A DNA stretch of 64,000 nt from Pseudomonas sp. W4I3. GTDB lineage: Bacteria > Pseudomonadota > Gammaproteobacteria > Pseudomonadales > Pseudomonadaceae. A program made the position numbers and the translations under genes. The notes under the pieces are model-generated. The model saw only the letters and a program-made list of their open reading frames with translations, did not search any database and was not told the DNA's origin. The DNA lies in assembly GCF_030816195.1 (NCBI RefSeq), contig NZ_JAUSXS010000001.1, forward strand, positions 4,673,501 to 4,737,500, in the 5' to 3' direction. Of this stretch, positions 34,511-42,998 are shown piece by piece; positions within the stretch are counted from its first letter, which is position 1, and each line of letters begins with the position of its first letter.

Positions 34511-35419
34511 TTATACCCGGGCGGCGAACACCGCCTGATGTTCCCGGCACTGCTGCGCCGTGAGCATGAACACGCCGTGCCCACCGCGCTGGAAGTCCAG
34601 CCAGGCAAAGTCCACTTCCGGGTACAGCGCTTCGACGTGTACCTGGCTGTTGCCCACTTCGACAATCAGCAAGCCTTTATCGGTCAGGTGGCTTGCCGCC
34701 TCGGCCAACATGCGTCGTACCAGGTTCAGGCCGTCATCGCCGCAGGCCAGGCCCAGCTCCGGTTCATGCTGGTATTCATCCGGCATGTCGGCAAAATCTT
34801 CGGCATCCACATACGGTGGGTTGGACACGATCAGGTCGAAGCGCTGACCCGGCAGGCCTTCAAAGCCGTCGCCCTGCACGGTATACACGCGCTCATCCAC
34901 GCCGTGACGCTCAATGTTCTGGTTGGCCACTTCCAGGGCTTCGAAGGACAAGTCGCCCAGCACCACCTCGGCGTCCGGGAACTCGTAGGCACAGGCAATG
35001 CCGATGCAGCCGGAGCCCGTGCACAAGTCGAGAATGCGCGCCGGCGGTTGGGCCAGCCAAGGCTCGAAGCGGTTCATGATCAATTCGCCAATCGGCGAAC
35101 GCGGGATCAGCACGCGTTCGTCAACGATGAACGACATGTCGCAGAACCAGGCTTCTTTGAGCAAGTAGGCGGTGGGCACGCGCTCATGGATGCGACGGTG
35201 CAACAAACGCTGCACATGGGAGATTTCCTCTTCTTCCAGATTGCAGTCCAGGTAGCTGTCGGCAATTTCCCACGGAAGGTGCAGCGCGCCGAGCACCAGT
35301 TGCCGGGCTTCGTCCCAGGCATTGTCGGTGCCGTGGCCAAAAAACAGGTCTTCCCCATGGAAACGGCTGACAGCCCAACGGATATGGTCGCGCAAGGTGC
35401 GCAGGCGGGAAGTGATCAC
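34511..35419 (-). CDS. prmB: Ribosomal protein L3 N5-glutamine methyltransferase
   Basis: 302 residues from GTG 35419, chosen because it begins the family sequence (ITSRLRTLRDHIRWAVSRFHGEDLFFGHG) and has AGGAG ten bases upstream. N-terminal helical domain, then Rossmann methyltransferase with VLIPRSPIGELI, LDLCTGSGCIGIA for SAM and the NPPY motif (VSNPPYVDAED), which binds the target Gln amide. It methylates a glutamine of L3 during ribosome assembly. NPPY with EDLFFGHGTDN distinguishes it from PrmC. Confidence 0.95.
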   Translation of the reverse strand: MITSRLRTLRDHIRWAVSRFHGEDLFFGHGTDNAWDEARQLVLGALHLPWEIADSYLDCNLEEEEISHVQRLLHRRIHERVPTAYLLKEAWFCDMSFIVDERVLIPRSPIGELIMNRFEPWLAQPPARILDLCTGSGCIGIACAYEFPDAEVVLGDLSFEALEVANQNIERHGVDERVYTVQGDGFEGLPGQRFDLIVSNPPYVDAEDFADMPDEYQHEPELGLACGDDGLNLVRRMLAEAASHLTDKGLLIVEVGNSQVHVEALYPEVDFAWLDFQRGGHGVFMLTAQQCREHQAVFAARV

Positions 35420-35659
35420 GGGGGGCAGACTCCTGGAAAAAACGACTGGCGATTCTAACAGCGTTCGCCTGTACCGACGATGTACGAAACGCCTTTGCCA
35501 TCCGTCGGATTTCATCCAATTTGCCACTATTGGGTTAAACAAGCGGCCCACTTGACATGGCTGCACGTCAACAACGGCGTACCTTACGATGGTAGCGATT
35601 CACAGAACCGCTCAGCCAGTGGACAATGTCGCAAAAGCCCCCCTGACAGGAGCCCCAGA

Positions 35660-36250
35660 ATGTCCGTTCCAAAGACGATGTTTCAACTCAGCGGTCGTGG
35701 TTACGCAGCTGCCAACCTTGCCCATGCGACGCTCGTGATCATCGACGCCCAGAAGGAATACCTCAGCGGCCCACTCGCCCTCTCGGGCATGGACGCGGCG
35801 GTCGGCAACATCAAGCAGCTGGTGAGCGCTGCGCGCAGCGCCGGACGCCCGATCGTGCATGTGCGCCACTTGGGTACCGTTGGCGGCCTGTTCGATCCGC
35901 AAGGCGAGCGCGGCGAGTTCATCCCCGGCCTGGAACCCGAAGGTGACGAAACCATCATCGGCAAGCTGCTGCCCAGCGCCTTCCACGGCACCGGCCTGGA
36001 AAAACACCTGCAGGACCTGGGTTCGCTGGACCTGATCGTCTGCGGTTTCATGAGCCACTCCAGCGTCAGCACCACCGTGCGCGCCGCCAAGAACCTCGGC
36101 TTTCGCTGCACTCTGGTGGAAGACGCCTGCGCCACGCGCGACCTGCCGTACAAAGGCGGCGTGCTGAGCGCCGAGCACGTGCAGCAGACTGAAATGGCCA
36201 TCATGGCTGACAACTTCGCCACCCTGGCGCTGACCAAAGACCTGATCTGA
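35660..36250 (+). CDS. Isochorismatase-like protein with Ser at the nucleophile site
   Basis: 196 residues from ATG 35660 (AGGAG seven bases upstream). Isochorismatase/nicotinamidase fold: catalytic Asp29 in VIIDAQKEY, Lys103 in IIGKLLPSAFHGT, and the GF-M-S-H-S-S-V-STT motif where cysteine hydrolases have Cys. The residue there is Ser136. Annotation as cysteine hydrolase would therefore be misleading; true isochorismatases also lack the Cys. Substrate unknown. It lies between prmB and a small membrane protein, as I recall for P. aeruginosa. Confidence 0.85.
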   Translation: MSVPKTMFQLSGRGYAAANLAHATLVIIDAQKEYLSGPLALSGMDAAVGNIKQLVSAARSAGRPIVHVRHLGTVGGLFDPQGERGEFIPGLEPEGDETIIGKLLPSAFHGTGLEKHLQDLGSLDLIVCGFMSHSSVSTTVRAAKNLGFRCTLVEDACATRDLPYKGGVLSAEHVQQTEMAIMADNFATLALTKDLI

Positions 36251-36392
36251 TCGCCTCCCAGATGAGCGGTGCGCCAATGTTGATCGCCCCGCTCATCCGC
36301 AAAGCACGCTCATTTCACGCATTTACCTGGGGCACAGGAACAACCTGTGTATCTTCCGGTCGAAGGGCCGATACCCTGGAGGAAAGGTCGGA

Positions 36393-36713
36393 ATGAAGAT
36401 ATCCGATGGTTTTGATGCTCGTCGCTTGCGCCCCAAGGGCCCGAGCAATTGGCGTCTGCGCCTGGTAGCGGGCATTGCCGCGCTGCTGGCGATTGTAGGT
36501 CTGCTGTTGGCGGGCGCTGGTGGCGCCGGTCTGTTTGGGCACTCGCCGGCACTCGGCGAACTGAATGCCAGCCCTGGCGGCTCGGCTATCCTGCTGGGCA
36601 TCGGCCTGCTGGTGGTGTGGCTGGGCGTGTGGTTATGGCGCCGCAGCCGGCGCAAAATGCGCCAGCCGCTGTCGTTGAATATCGCCTCGCACCTGATGAA
36701 AAAGCACGACTGA
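36393..36713 (+). CDS. Small membrane protein, two helices
   Basis: 106 residues. Basic N-terminus (DARRLRPKGPSNWRLRLV), then helices LVAGIAALLAIVGLLLAGAG and AILLGIGLLVVWLGVWLW around a short loop, and a basic cytoplasmic tail (RRSRRKMRQ). Unknown function. GGAAAGG lies five bases before ATG. In the conserved block between the isochorismatase-like gene and the Smr gene. Confidence 0.78.
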   Translation: MKISDGFDARRLRPKGPSNWRLRLVAGIAALLAIVGLLLAGAGGAGLFGHSPALGELNASPGGSAILLGIGLLVVWLGVWLWRRSRRKMRQPLSLNIASHLMKKHD

Positions 36714-36788
36714 TGGCGCTTGGATAGCATTTGCTGCGCCGCGGCCGCCGCGATTTAGGTAAACTGCCCGCCCTTCGCGGAGGCTGAC

Positions 36789-37347
36789 ATGCAAGACGAC
36801 GACTTTTCCCTGTTCAAGAACGAGCTGCGCGGCGTCAAGCCGATCAAGCACGACCGCGCCGACACCGGCAAACCCAAGGCTGATCGGGCGCAGATCGCCA
36901 AGCTGCGCCAGGCCGCGACCGTGCGCACCGATGCCACCACCGTCGATGGGCTGTCTGACCAGTTCGTGATCGACGTCGGGCCCCGAAGATGAGTTGATGT
37001 GGGCTCGCGACGGCGTGCAGGAAAGCCAGATACGCAAGCTCAAGGCCGGCCAGATCCCGTTCGAAGGCAGCCTCGACCTGCATGGCATGACCGTGGAAAA
37101 AGCCCGGGAAACCCTCTGGGCCTTTCTTGCCGAAGCGACCAAATTCGAAATCCGCTGCGTGCGCGTCACCCACGGCAAGGCCGTGCGGTTGGACGGCAAG
37201 CGGCCGATGATCAAGAGCCACGTCAATACCTGGCTGCGCCAGCATGCCCAGGTGCTCGGCTTTACGTCTTGCCAGGCCCGCCACGGCGGCGCCGGCGCGG
37301 TGTATGTGATGCTCAAGCGCACCATGATGGAAGGCCGCGACGAGTAA
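36789..37347 (+). pseudogene. Smr-domain protein split by a one-base frameshift
   Basis: The 5' part (36789-36992, GGAGG five bases before ATG) encodes MQDDDFSLFKNELRGVKP and ends out of frame at DVGPRR-stop. The 3' part (to 37347) encodes MWARDGVQESQIRKLK, then the Smr domain with SLDLHGMTVEKA and CRVTHGKA-like RVTHGKA and HGGAGAVYV. Reading GGGCCCGAAGATGAG instead of GGGCCCCGAAGATGAG at 36978-36993 restores one frame (VGPEDELMW) of about 185 residues, as in the intact family. So one C too many in the run 36981-36984. Smr proteins are small endonucleases related to the MutS2 C-terminus. A sequencing error is as likely as a true mutation. Confidence 0.85.
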
Positions 37348-37425
37348 CAAGTGCCATCGTCAGGCTTGCAGCGATGTGTCCGCCCCCGTAACCTTGCGCT
37401 TTGCGAAAATCCCACAGGTAGTTTC

Positions 37426-37971
37426 ATGTCCCTGGAACAGAATTACACAGAGATTCTCGGCCAACTCGGCGAGGACGTCTCCCGCGAGGGCCTGCTCGAC
37501 ACGCCAAAACGTGCCGCCAAGGCGATGCAGTACCTCTGCCGCGGTTACGAACAGACGTTGGAAGAAGTCACCAACGGCGCCCTGTTCAGCTCCGACAACA
37601 GCGAAATGGTGCTGGTCAAGGACATCGAGTTGTACTCGCTGTGCGAACACCACCTGCTGCCTTTTATTGGCAAGGCCCATGTAGCGTATATCCCGAGCGG
37701 CAAAGTGCTGGGCCTGTCGAAGGTCGCACGGATCGTCGACATGTATGCGCGTCGCCTGCAGATTCAGGAAAACCTCAGCCGCCAGATCGCTGATGCGGTG
37801 CTGGAAGTGACCGGCGCCCTGGGTGTGGCAGTGGTCATCGAGGCCAAGCACATGTGCATGATGATGCGCGGCGTGGAAAAACAGAATTCGTCGATGATCA
37901 CTTCGGTGATGCTCGGTGAGTTCCGCGAAAACGCGGCCACCCGCAGCGAATTTCTCAGCCTGATCAAGTAA
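37426..37971 (+). CDS. folE: GTP cyclohydrolase I
   Basis: 181 residues from ATG 37426 (MSLEQNYTEILGQLGED). It turns GTP into 7,8-dihydroneopterin triphosphate in folate synthesis. Zinc ligands are in LCEHHLLPF and HMCMMMRGV, with the substrate residues in GLSKVARIVDMYARRLQIQE and the C-terminal TRSEFL. Homodecamer in known structures. Followed by a terminator 17 bases after the stop. Order Smr-folE matches P. aeruginosa as I recall it. Confidence 0.95.
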   Translation: MSLEQNYTEILGQLGEDVSREGLLDTPKRAAKAMQYLCRGYEQTLEEVTNGALFSSDNSEMVLVKDIELYSLCEHHLLPFIGKAHVAYIPSGKVLGLSKVARIVDMYARRLQIQENLSRQIADAVLEVTGALGVAVVIEAKHMCMMMRGVEKQNSSMITSVMLGEFRENAATRSEFLSLIK

Positions 37972-37987
37972 ATGGCTGCGTAGGAAA

Positions 37988-38015
37988 AGACCGGCGTTCA
38001 TCGTCGGTTTTTTTT
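37988..38015 (+). terminator. Rho-independent terminator of folE
   Basis: AGACCGGCG - TTCAT - CGTCGGT followed by eight T. Seven-base stem with one G-T/mismatch position, then a clear T-run. Confidence 0.85.
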
Positions 38016-38073
38016 CGCCTGCAAAATTCAGGTAAGCTGCGACCCCTTCTTCATGGGCAAGAGGTTTTCAGCC

Positions 38074-38445
38074 ATGTTCGTCAAAGCACTTCGAGTGGGC
38101 CTCGGCCAGATCATTATCGCCGGCGACTTCCTGACCCGTCCGCGCAAAAAGCAGCGCCCCGCCGAACACCAGGCCCAGGTCAACGCAGCGGCCAAGAACC
38201 TGACCCTGTATCAGTTCCACGCCTGCCCGTTCTGCGTGAAGACCCGGCGCACCCTGCATCGCCTGAATGTACCGGTAGCCCTCAAGGACGCGAAAAACAA
38301 CGCGCAAGACCGCCAGACCCTGCTGGAGCAAGGCGGCAAGATCAAGGTGCCGTGCCTGCGCATCGAAGAAAACGGCCAGACCACCTGGATGTACGACTCC
38401 AAGGTCATCATCGATTACCTGGACAAGCGCTTCGCCGCGATCTGA
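38074..38445 (+). CDS. Glutaredoxin-like protein with GST N-terminal fold
   Basis: 123 residues from ATG 38074; GAGG lies nine bases upstream. A membrane-proximal N-terminal segment (KALRVGLGQIIIAGDFL) precedes a thioredoxin-fold domain with FHACPFCVKTRR (CPFC redox pair near residues 52-55), IKVPCLRI with the cis-Pro, and YDSKVIIDYL, which is the GST/glutaredoxin glutathione site. Probably a glutathione-dependent oxidoreductase. Confidence 0.85.
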   Translation: MFVKALRVGLGQIIIAGDFLTRPRKKQRPAEHQAQVNAAAKNLTLYQFHACPFCVKTRRTLHRLNVPVALKDAKNNAQDRQTLLEQGGKIKVPCLRIEENGQTTWMYDSKVIIDYLDKRFAAI

Positions 38446-38462
38446 TCAACACGAAAGTACTC

Positions 38463-38561
38463 TGTAGGAGCGAGCTTGCTCGCGAAAAACGTCCAGACAA
38501 CACGTTCATTCTGGATACACGCGGGGCCTTTGAGTGCTTCGCGAGCAAGCTCGCTCCTACA
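38463..38561. repeat. REPIN (TGTAGGAGCGAGCTTGCTCGCGA family)
   Basis: TGTAGGAGCGAGCTTGCTCGCGAA and TTCGCGAGCAAGCTCGCTCCTACA in inverted orientation around about 50 bases, like the copy at 24984-25081 but with a different middle. It sits between convergent genes. Confidence 0.88.
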
Positions 38562-38582
38562 ATCAGGGCAAGCCCACCACAT

Positions 38583-38909
38583 TCAGTCTTGCAGTGTTGC
38601 TATCACGTTAAGATCGAGCAGCGCCGAACCCAGGCACTTGCCATGGGCATCCAGCGCCAGCGAACGGGTCACGCCGCCGCGCAGGACGCCTGGCAACACA
38701 AAATTGAGCGCCTGCACGTTGGGCAATGCGTAACGTCGCACCGGTGCCGCGCCGGGTTCCAGCAGGCCTGCGAAACATTCGGCGACGCGCTCGGCGGTGA
38801 GCTGTTCACACAGCAACGGGAAATCCTCGGCGCGGTAGGCAATGATCGAAATGTTTGAGGTATCGCCCTTATCCCCGGTGCGGGAGTGGGCCAGTAAGTG
38901 CAACTTCAT
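38583..38909 (-). CDS. Small AtuA-associated protein
   Basis: 108 residues, start MKLHLLAHSRTGDKGDTSNISIIAYR, a signature found as the C-terminal part of some AtuA-like proteins or as a separate gene next to them. Its ATG overlaps the AtuA-family stop by four bases (ATGA), so the two are co-translated and likely form a complex. Function not established beyond association with acyclic terpene or related branched acyl-CoA breakdown. Confidence 0.83.
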   Translation of the reverse strand: MKLHLLAHSRTGDKGDTSNISIIAYRAEDFPLLCEQLTAERVAECFAGLLEPGAAPVRRYALPNVQALNFVLPGVLRGGVTRSLALDAHGKCLGSALLDLNVIATLQD

Positions 38910-40231
38910 CCTTCTATCCTCGGTTTGGCCTTGTCGCGGGGCAGCAGCAGCGACGCCACCGCCACCACTTGCCGGACACTTTTACTGGCCCCACCGCCGC
39001 CAGACGGACCGTTGGTGTAGAGCGTTTCCACTTCATTGCCGACGCGTACGGCGTCGCTGCGTTCTTCACAGCGAGCGGCAACGCGCAAGCGCACTTCCCA
39101 GGGCTCGACGCTGCTGCGAGGGCCGTGCAATGAATCCATGCCGATCAACTCGGCGCGCACGTCCTGCATCTTCACGCCGATCAGTTCCAGACGCTTGAGC
39201 ACCACCTCCCGCGCCAGCTGCGCCCGTGCGACAGCGCCGGGACCGCCGTAGGACATCTGCCCTTCACCGATCCAGCCATCAAGGTATCCAACGCTGACTT
39301 TCAGCTGTTCGGGCCGCGCCCGCCCCTCGGCGCCATGGGCACGCACCCGGTCAACGCCCTCTTCGACAAACCCCACCGCTGAAAAATCGGCCGTGACGTC
39401 CGGGGTCAAATACGCTTGGGGGTCGTGCACTTCATAGATCAACTGTTCGCTGCAGGTGGCGCGGCTGACCTGCCCCCCAGAGCCTGACACTTTGGTGATC
39501 AAGGCATTGCCGTCGGCATCGACCTCGGCCAACGGAAAGCCCAGGCGGGCCAGGTCATCCACATCCTTGAAACCAGGATCGGCAAAATAACCACCGCTGA
39601 CCTGCCCCGCGCATTCGAGCAAATGCCCCACCAGCGTGCCCCTGCCCAGGCGCTGCCAATCGTCGGCGGCCCAGCCGAACTCAAACATCTGCGGCGCGAG
39701 AAACAACGACGGGTCGGCTACCCGACCCGTAATCACCACATCGGCGTCAGCGCGCAGCGCCTCAAGGATGCCGTCGACGCCCAGGTAGGCGTTCGCCGAA
39801 ATCAGCCGTTCACCCAAGGCCTCAACCGACTGGCCGTTATCCAACAGTTGCTGGGGATTCAACACGCTGAGCACGTCATCCCCAACCACAGCGACAACCT
39901 TGAGGCTCAAGCCCAACTCAGCGGCAATCCGCCGTACTTCAACAGCCGCCGCCATCGGGTTGGCTGCGCCCATATTAGTGATCACGCGCAGGCGACGACG
40001 ACCTGCATGCCGCCCGACAAAGGGCAGCACGCGGCGCATGCGCTCACTTAACAGCGGATCGTAGCCACCGCTCGGTTCACTGATCCGCGCCTGTTGGGCC
40101 AGGGCAATCGTACGTTCGGCCAGGCATTCGAACACCAGATAATCCAGGTCGCCCTGTTCGGCCAGCTCCACGGCGGGTTCGATGCGGTCACCGGAGTAGC
40201 CGGCACCGGCGCCGATGCGCAAGGTTTTCAT
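38906..40231 (-). CDS. AtuA-family protein (DUF1446)
   Basis: 441 residues. N-terminal IGAGAGYSGDRIEPAVELAEQGDLDYL and FECLAERTIALAQ are the family hallmark; later GAANPMAAA, ITGRVADPSLFLAP and GSGGQVSRATC follow in the usual order. AtuA is named from citronellol/acyclic terpene use in Pseudomonas, but here no carboxylase or hydratase partner is present. Neighbours are a citrate-type CitMHS transporter and a LysR regulator, which suggests a tricarboxylate or similar acid as substrate. GGAG lies nine bases before ATG. Confidence 0.87.
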   Translation of the reverse strand: MKTLRIGAGAGYSGDRIEPAVELAEQGDLDYLVFECLAERTIALAQQARISEPSGGYDPLLSERMRRVLPFVGRHAGRRRLRVITNMGAANPMAAAVEVRRIAAELGLSLKVVAVVGDDVLSVLNPQQLLDNGQSVEALGERLISANAYLGVDGILEALRADADVVITGRVADPSLFLAPQMFEFGWAADDWQRLGRGTLVGHLLECAGQVSGGYFADPGFKDVDDLARLGFPLAEVDADGNALITKVSGSGGQVSRATCSEQLIYEVHDPQAYLTPDVTADFSAVGFVEEGVDRVRAHGAEGRARPEQLKVSVGYLDGWIGEGQMSYGGPGAVARAQLAREVVLKRLELIGVKMQDVRAELIGMDSLHGPRSSVEPWEVRLRVAARCEERSDAVRVGNEVETLYTNGPSGGGGASKSVRQVVAVASLLLPRDKAKPRIEG

Positions 40232-40232
40232 C

Positions 40233-41525
40233 TTAGATAACTCCCAGAAGCAGCGCGGTCAGGGTCATCAGCACCGACGCGGCAAACAGAAAAGGAATGG
40301 TAAAGCGCTGGTGATCGGCCAATTCGATCTTGCACAAACCCACCAGCAGAAAGGTCGCGGGGGTCAGCGGACTGACCGGGAAACCCGTGGTGTGCACGCC
40401 CAGCAGCGAGGCCTGGGCCACTTGCAGCGGGTCGACGCCCAGGGCCTTGCCGACTTCGGCGATCACCGGCATCACGCCGAAATAGTAGGAGTCGGGGTCA
40501 AACAGCATGCTCAACGGCATGGAAATAAAACCCACCACCGCCGGGATCAGCTTGCCGTGGCCCGCTGGAATCTGCGCCACCGCCACTTCGGCGATGGCCT
40601 TGAGCATGCCGGTGCCTTGCATGATGCCGGTGAACACGCCGGCGGCGAGCAGGATGCTGGCCATGGTCAGGGCGGTTTTGGCATGGGCATCGATGCGCGC
40701 ACGCTGGGCGTCGACGTTGGGATAGTTGATACACAGCGCGACCACGGTGCCGAGCATGAACATCACCACCGGGTCGACCCAGCCGGCGATCATCACCACC
40801 ATCACCAGCACGGTGAGGATCAGGTTGACCCAGAACAGCCGTGGACGGCGCAGCTTGATGTCATCGTCACTGAGCACCCGCTGCGGCACCGCGTCCACGC
40901 TGGAACCAGCGCCCAGGCCCAGGCGTTTTTCTTCACGATGGCCCAGCCACCAGGCGCAGGCGAACACAAAGATCAGCCCGACAATCTGCACCGGGATCAG
41001 CGGCTGGAACAGGTCCGCCACCGGCACGTGCAGCGCTGCCGACGAGCGCAGCACCGGGCCGGTCCAGGGCAGGAAGTTGACCCCGGCGGCCATCGCGCAG
41101 ACACAGGCGAGGATGCGCTTGTCGATGCCCAGCCGGGTGTACAGCGGCAACATCGCCGGCACCGTCACCAGGAAGGTCACCGCGCCGGAACCGTCCAGGT
41201 GCACCAGCAGCGCCAGGGTCGCTGTGCCGACGACAATGCGTGTAGGACGCGTGCCGACCGTGCGCAGGATGCGATCAATGATCGGGTCGAGCATGCCGGC
41301 GTCGGTCATGATCCCGAAGAACAGGATCGCAAACACAAACATGCCCACCACGGGGGCGACGTTCTTGATGCCGGTGATGATGAATGCACTGGTTTGCAGA
41401 CCGAAACCGCCGAGCAGCGCGGCGATGATCGGCAGGGCAATCAGCGCGACCAGAGGCGAGAGGCGCTTGCTCATGACGGCGGCAAGCAGGCAGAGGATGG
41501 TGATGACACCCAGGGTTGCGAGCAT
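40233..41525 (-). CDS. CitMHS-family citrate/tricarboxylate transporter
   Basis: 430 residues, family length. About twelve helices; the start MLATLGVITILCLLAAVMSKRLSPLVALI and the motifs HLDGSGAVTFLVTVPAMLPLY and LFDPDSYYFGVMPVIAEVG are those of CitM/CitH metal-citrate symporters. Start ATG 41525 has GGAG five bases upstream; the reading frame extends much further but without homology. It lies directly before the AtuA-family gene (one base between stop and next start), so the three form one operon facing away from the LysR gene. Confidence 0.92.
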   Translation of the reverse strand: MLATLGVITILCLLAAVMSKRLSPLVALIALPIIAALLGGFGLQTSAFIITGIKNVAPVVGMFVFAILFFGIMTDAGMLDPIIDRILRTVGTRPTRIVVGTATLALLVHLDGSGAVTFLVTVPAMLPLYTRLGIDKRILACVCAMAAGVNFLPWTGPVLRSSAALHVPVADLFQPLIPVQIVGLIFVFACAWWLGHREEKRLGLGAGSSVDAVPQRVLSDDDIKLRRPRLFWVNLILTVLVMVVMIAGWVDPVVMFMLGTVVALCINYPNVDAQRARIDAHAKTALTMASILLAAGVFTGIMQGTGMLKAIAEVAVAQIPAGHGKLIPAVVGFISMPLSMLFDPDSYYFGVMPVIAEVGKALGVDPLQVAQASLLGVHTTGFPVSPLTPATFLLVGLCKIELADHQRFTIPFLFAASVLMTLTALLLGVI

Positions 41526-41648
41526 GGGGACTCCAGGGCGGCCTTGTGGCCGGTTATTGTTTTCCCTGGAGTATTGGAATCGGGTTAGGCTTTGTAAATT
41601 GGAATATTCAGGCACCCGCATTCGGAAAAACAAAATGAAGCTGCCGTT

Positions 41649-42536
41649 ATGAAAAACAGCATCCAACACATTCAGGCGTTCCTCGCCGTCGCTCGCACGG
41701 GCAGCTTCACCAAGGCCGCCAACGAGCTGAACCTGTCCCCCTCGGCGCTGACCGTGCAGGTTCAACAATTGGAAGACTGGCTGGGCGTTGCCCTGCTCGA
41801 CCGCAGCCCTCGTCATGTGACCATCACCGCCGCCGGCCAGGATGCCCGTGGCCCCATGGAAAAACTGCTGCTGGACCTGGACAACATCGTCACCGGCTCG
41901 CGTGACCTCGCGGCCCTGCGCCGTGGCGTCGTGACCATTGCCGCCCTGCCCTCGGTATGCGCCGGCAGCCTGCCGCCGGTGTTGCGTCTGTTCCGTGAAC
42001 GCTTCGCCGGAATCGAAGTGCGCTTGCACGACCTGGTGGCCCACCGCATCCATGCCCAGGTGCGGTCCGGCGAGGTGGACTTCGGCATCGGCGTACGTGC
42101 GCGCCTGAGCCACGGCCTGGATTTTGTGCCGGTGCTCAATGATCGCCTGTGTGCGTTCGTGCCGCTGGATCACCCCCTCGCCCACCATCGGCAGCTGAGC
42201 CTGGCCCAACTGGCCGACCAGCCGATCATCCTCACCGGGCGCGACAGCAGCGTGCGCGAGCAAGTGGATACGCTGTTTGATGAGACGCGGTTGACGCTGA
42301 ATGCGGGCATGGAGGCCAACTACATGTCCACGGTGCTGGCACTGGTGCGCCAGGGGTTGGGGATCAGCGTGCTGCCGGAATCGGCGGCGGACAGCCTCCA
42401 GGGGTTGAAGCGGATCAACATCGATCATCCCGGGGTGAACAGGGAAATTGGCTTGATCAGTCGCAGCGCGATGGCATTGAGCCCGGCAGCGCAGCGCTGT
42501 TTCGACCTCCTGAGTGAGCGGCTGGCCAGTGCTTAG
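41649..42536 (+). CDS. LysR-family transcriptional regulator
   Basis: 295 residues. N-terminal winged HTH: FLAVARTGSFTKAANELNLSPSALTVQVQQLEDWLGVALLDRS; C-terminal effector domain from about residue 90 (GVVTIAALPSVCAGSLPPVLRLF). It is divergent from the CitMHS/AtuA operon with a 123-base gap between, the classic layout for a LysR protein regulating its neighbour in response to the transported acid or a product. It has a weak ribosome site. Confidence 0.92.
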   Translation: MKNSIQHIQAFLAVARTGSFTKAANELNLSPSALTVQVQQLEDWLGVALLDRSPRHVTITAAGQDARGPMEKLLLDLDNIVTGSRDLAALRRGVVTIAALPSVCAGSLPPVLRLFRERFAGIEVRLHDLVAHRIHAQVRSGEVDFGIGVRARLSHGLDFVPVLNDRLCAFVPLDHPLAHHRQLSLAQLADQPIILTGRDSSVREQVDTLFDETRLTLNAGMEANYMSTVLALVRQGLGISVLPESAADSLQGLKRINIDHPGVNREIGLISRSAMALSPAAQRCFDLLSERLASA

Positions 42537-42692
42537 TTGCGTGTAGTGCAGGAAAAAACTCGAGGCTACACCGCCCGCACACGCCTTAGTTGAATAAAGA
42601 GCAAGCGGCGAGTGCCGTTGCAATTTGAAGCAAATCCGGCCAAATGCCATGTATATGATCACGCCTACGACGTTTAAAGGGTTATCACATTC

Positions 42693-42998
42693 ATGAGCAA
42701 CTCACCTACAACAGCTCGGGCTTTTATTCTCGCATCGCTCAAAGACATAGGCATTGCCCAGGACAAGTTGACGTCTATCAACGACGGTGCAGAAATGTAT
42801 GGTCCGCAGGGGCTACTGGATTCTGTGCATTTAGTTGGGCTTATTTCAGCCATTGGTGAGCGGATCGACAACACAGCCGGCGACGCCGAGAGTTTTTTCG
42901 ACGTTCTCGATGACGACCTGTTCGACAACTTCAAAGACATCAATCGCATCGAGTCGTTATTGAACGGGAAATTCAGCCATGTCAGCTTTTGCTCCTGA
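42693..42998 (+). CDS. Acyl-carrier-like protein, first carrier of the cluster
   Basis: 101 residues. The phosphopantetheine site is Ser44 in GPQGLLDSVHLVGLI, with a four-helix carrier pattern around it and an acidic C-terminal half (FFDVLDDDLFDNF). First gene of the natural-product cluster; the decarboxylase ATG lies inside its last codons (20-base overlap), which links the two. Free-standing carriers paired with BtrK-type decarboxylases hold the amino acid while it is decarboxylated. It must be activated by a PPTase such as the one at 60891-61667. AAGGG is 12 bases before ATG. Confidence 0.82.
   Translation: MSNSPTTARAFILASLKDIGIAQDKLTSINDGAEMYGPQGLLDSVHLVGLISAIGERIDNTAGDAESFFDVLDDDLFDNFKDINRIESLLNGKFSHVSFCS

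Noticed and set aside
42607..42621. Possible sigma-54 promoter (CGGCGAGTGCCGTTGCAA) before the biosynthetic operon
   Set aside because: The GG and GC are 11 bases apart instead of 10 and the -24 element lacks TGGCAC; spacing is strict for sigma-54.
41526..42662. Long minus-strand extension upstream of the CitMHS start
   Set aside because: It runs antisense through the LysR gene, has no transporter homology and no ribosome site; the ATG at 41525 has a good site and family length.
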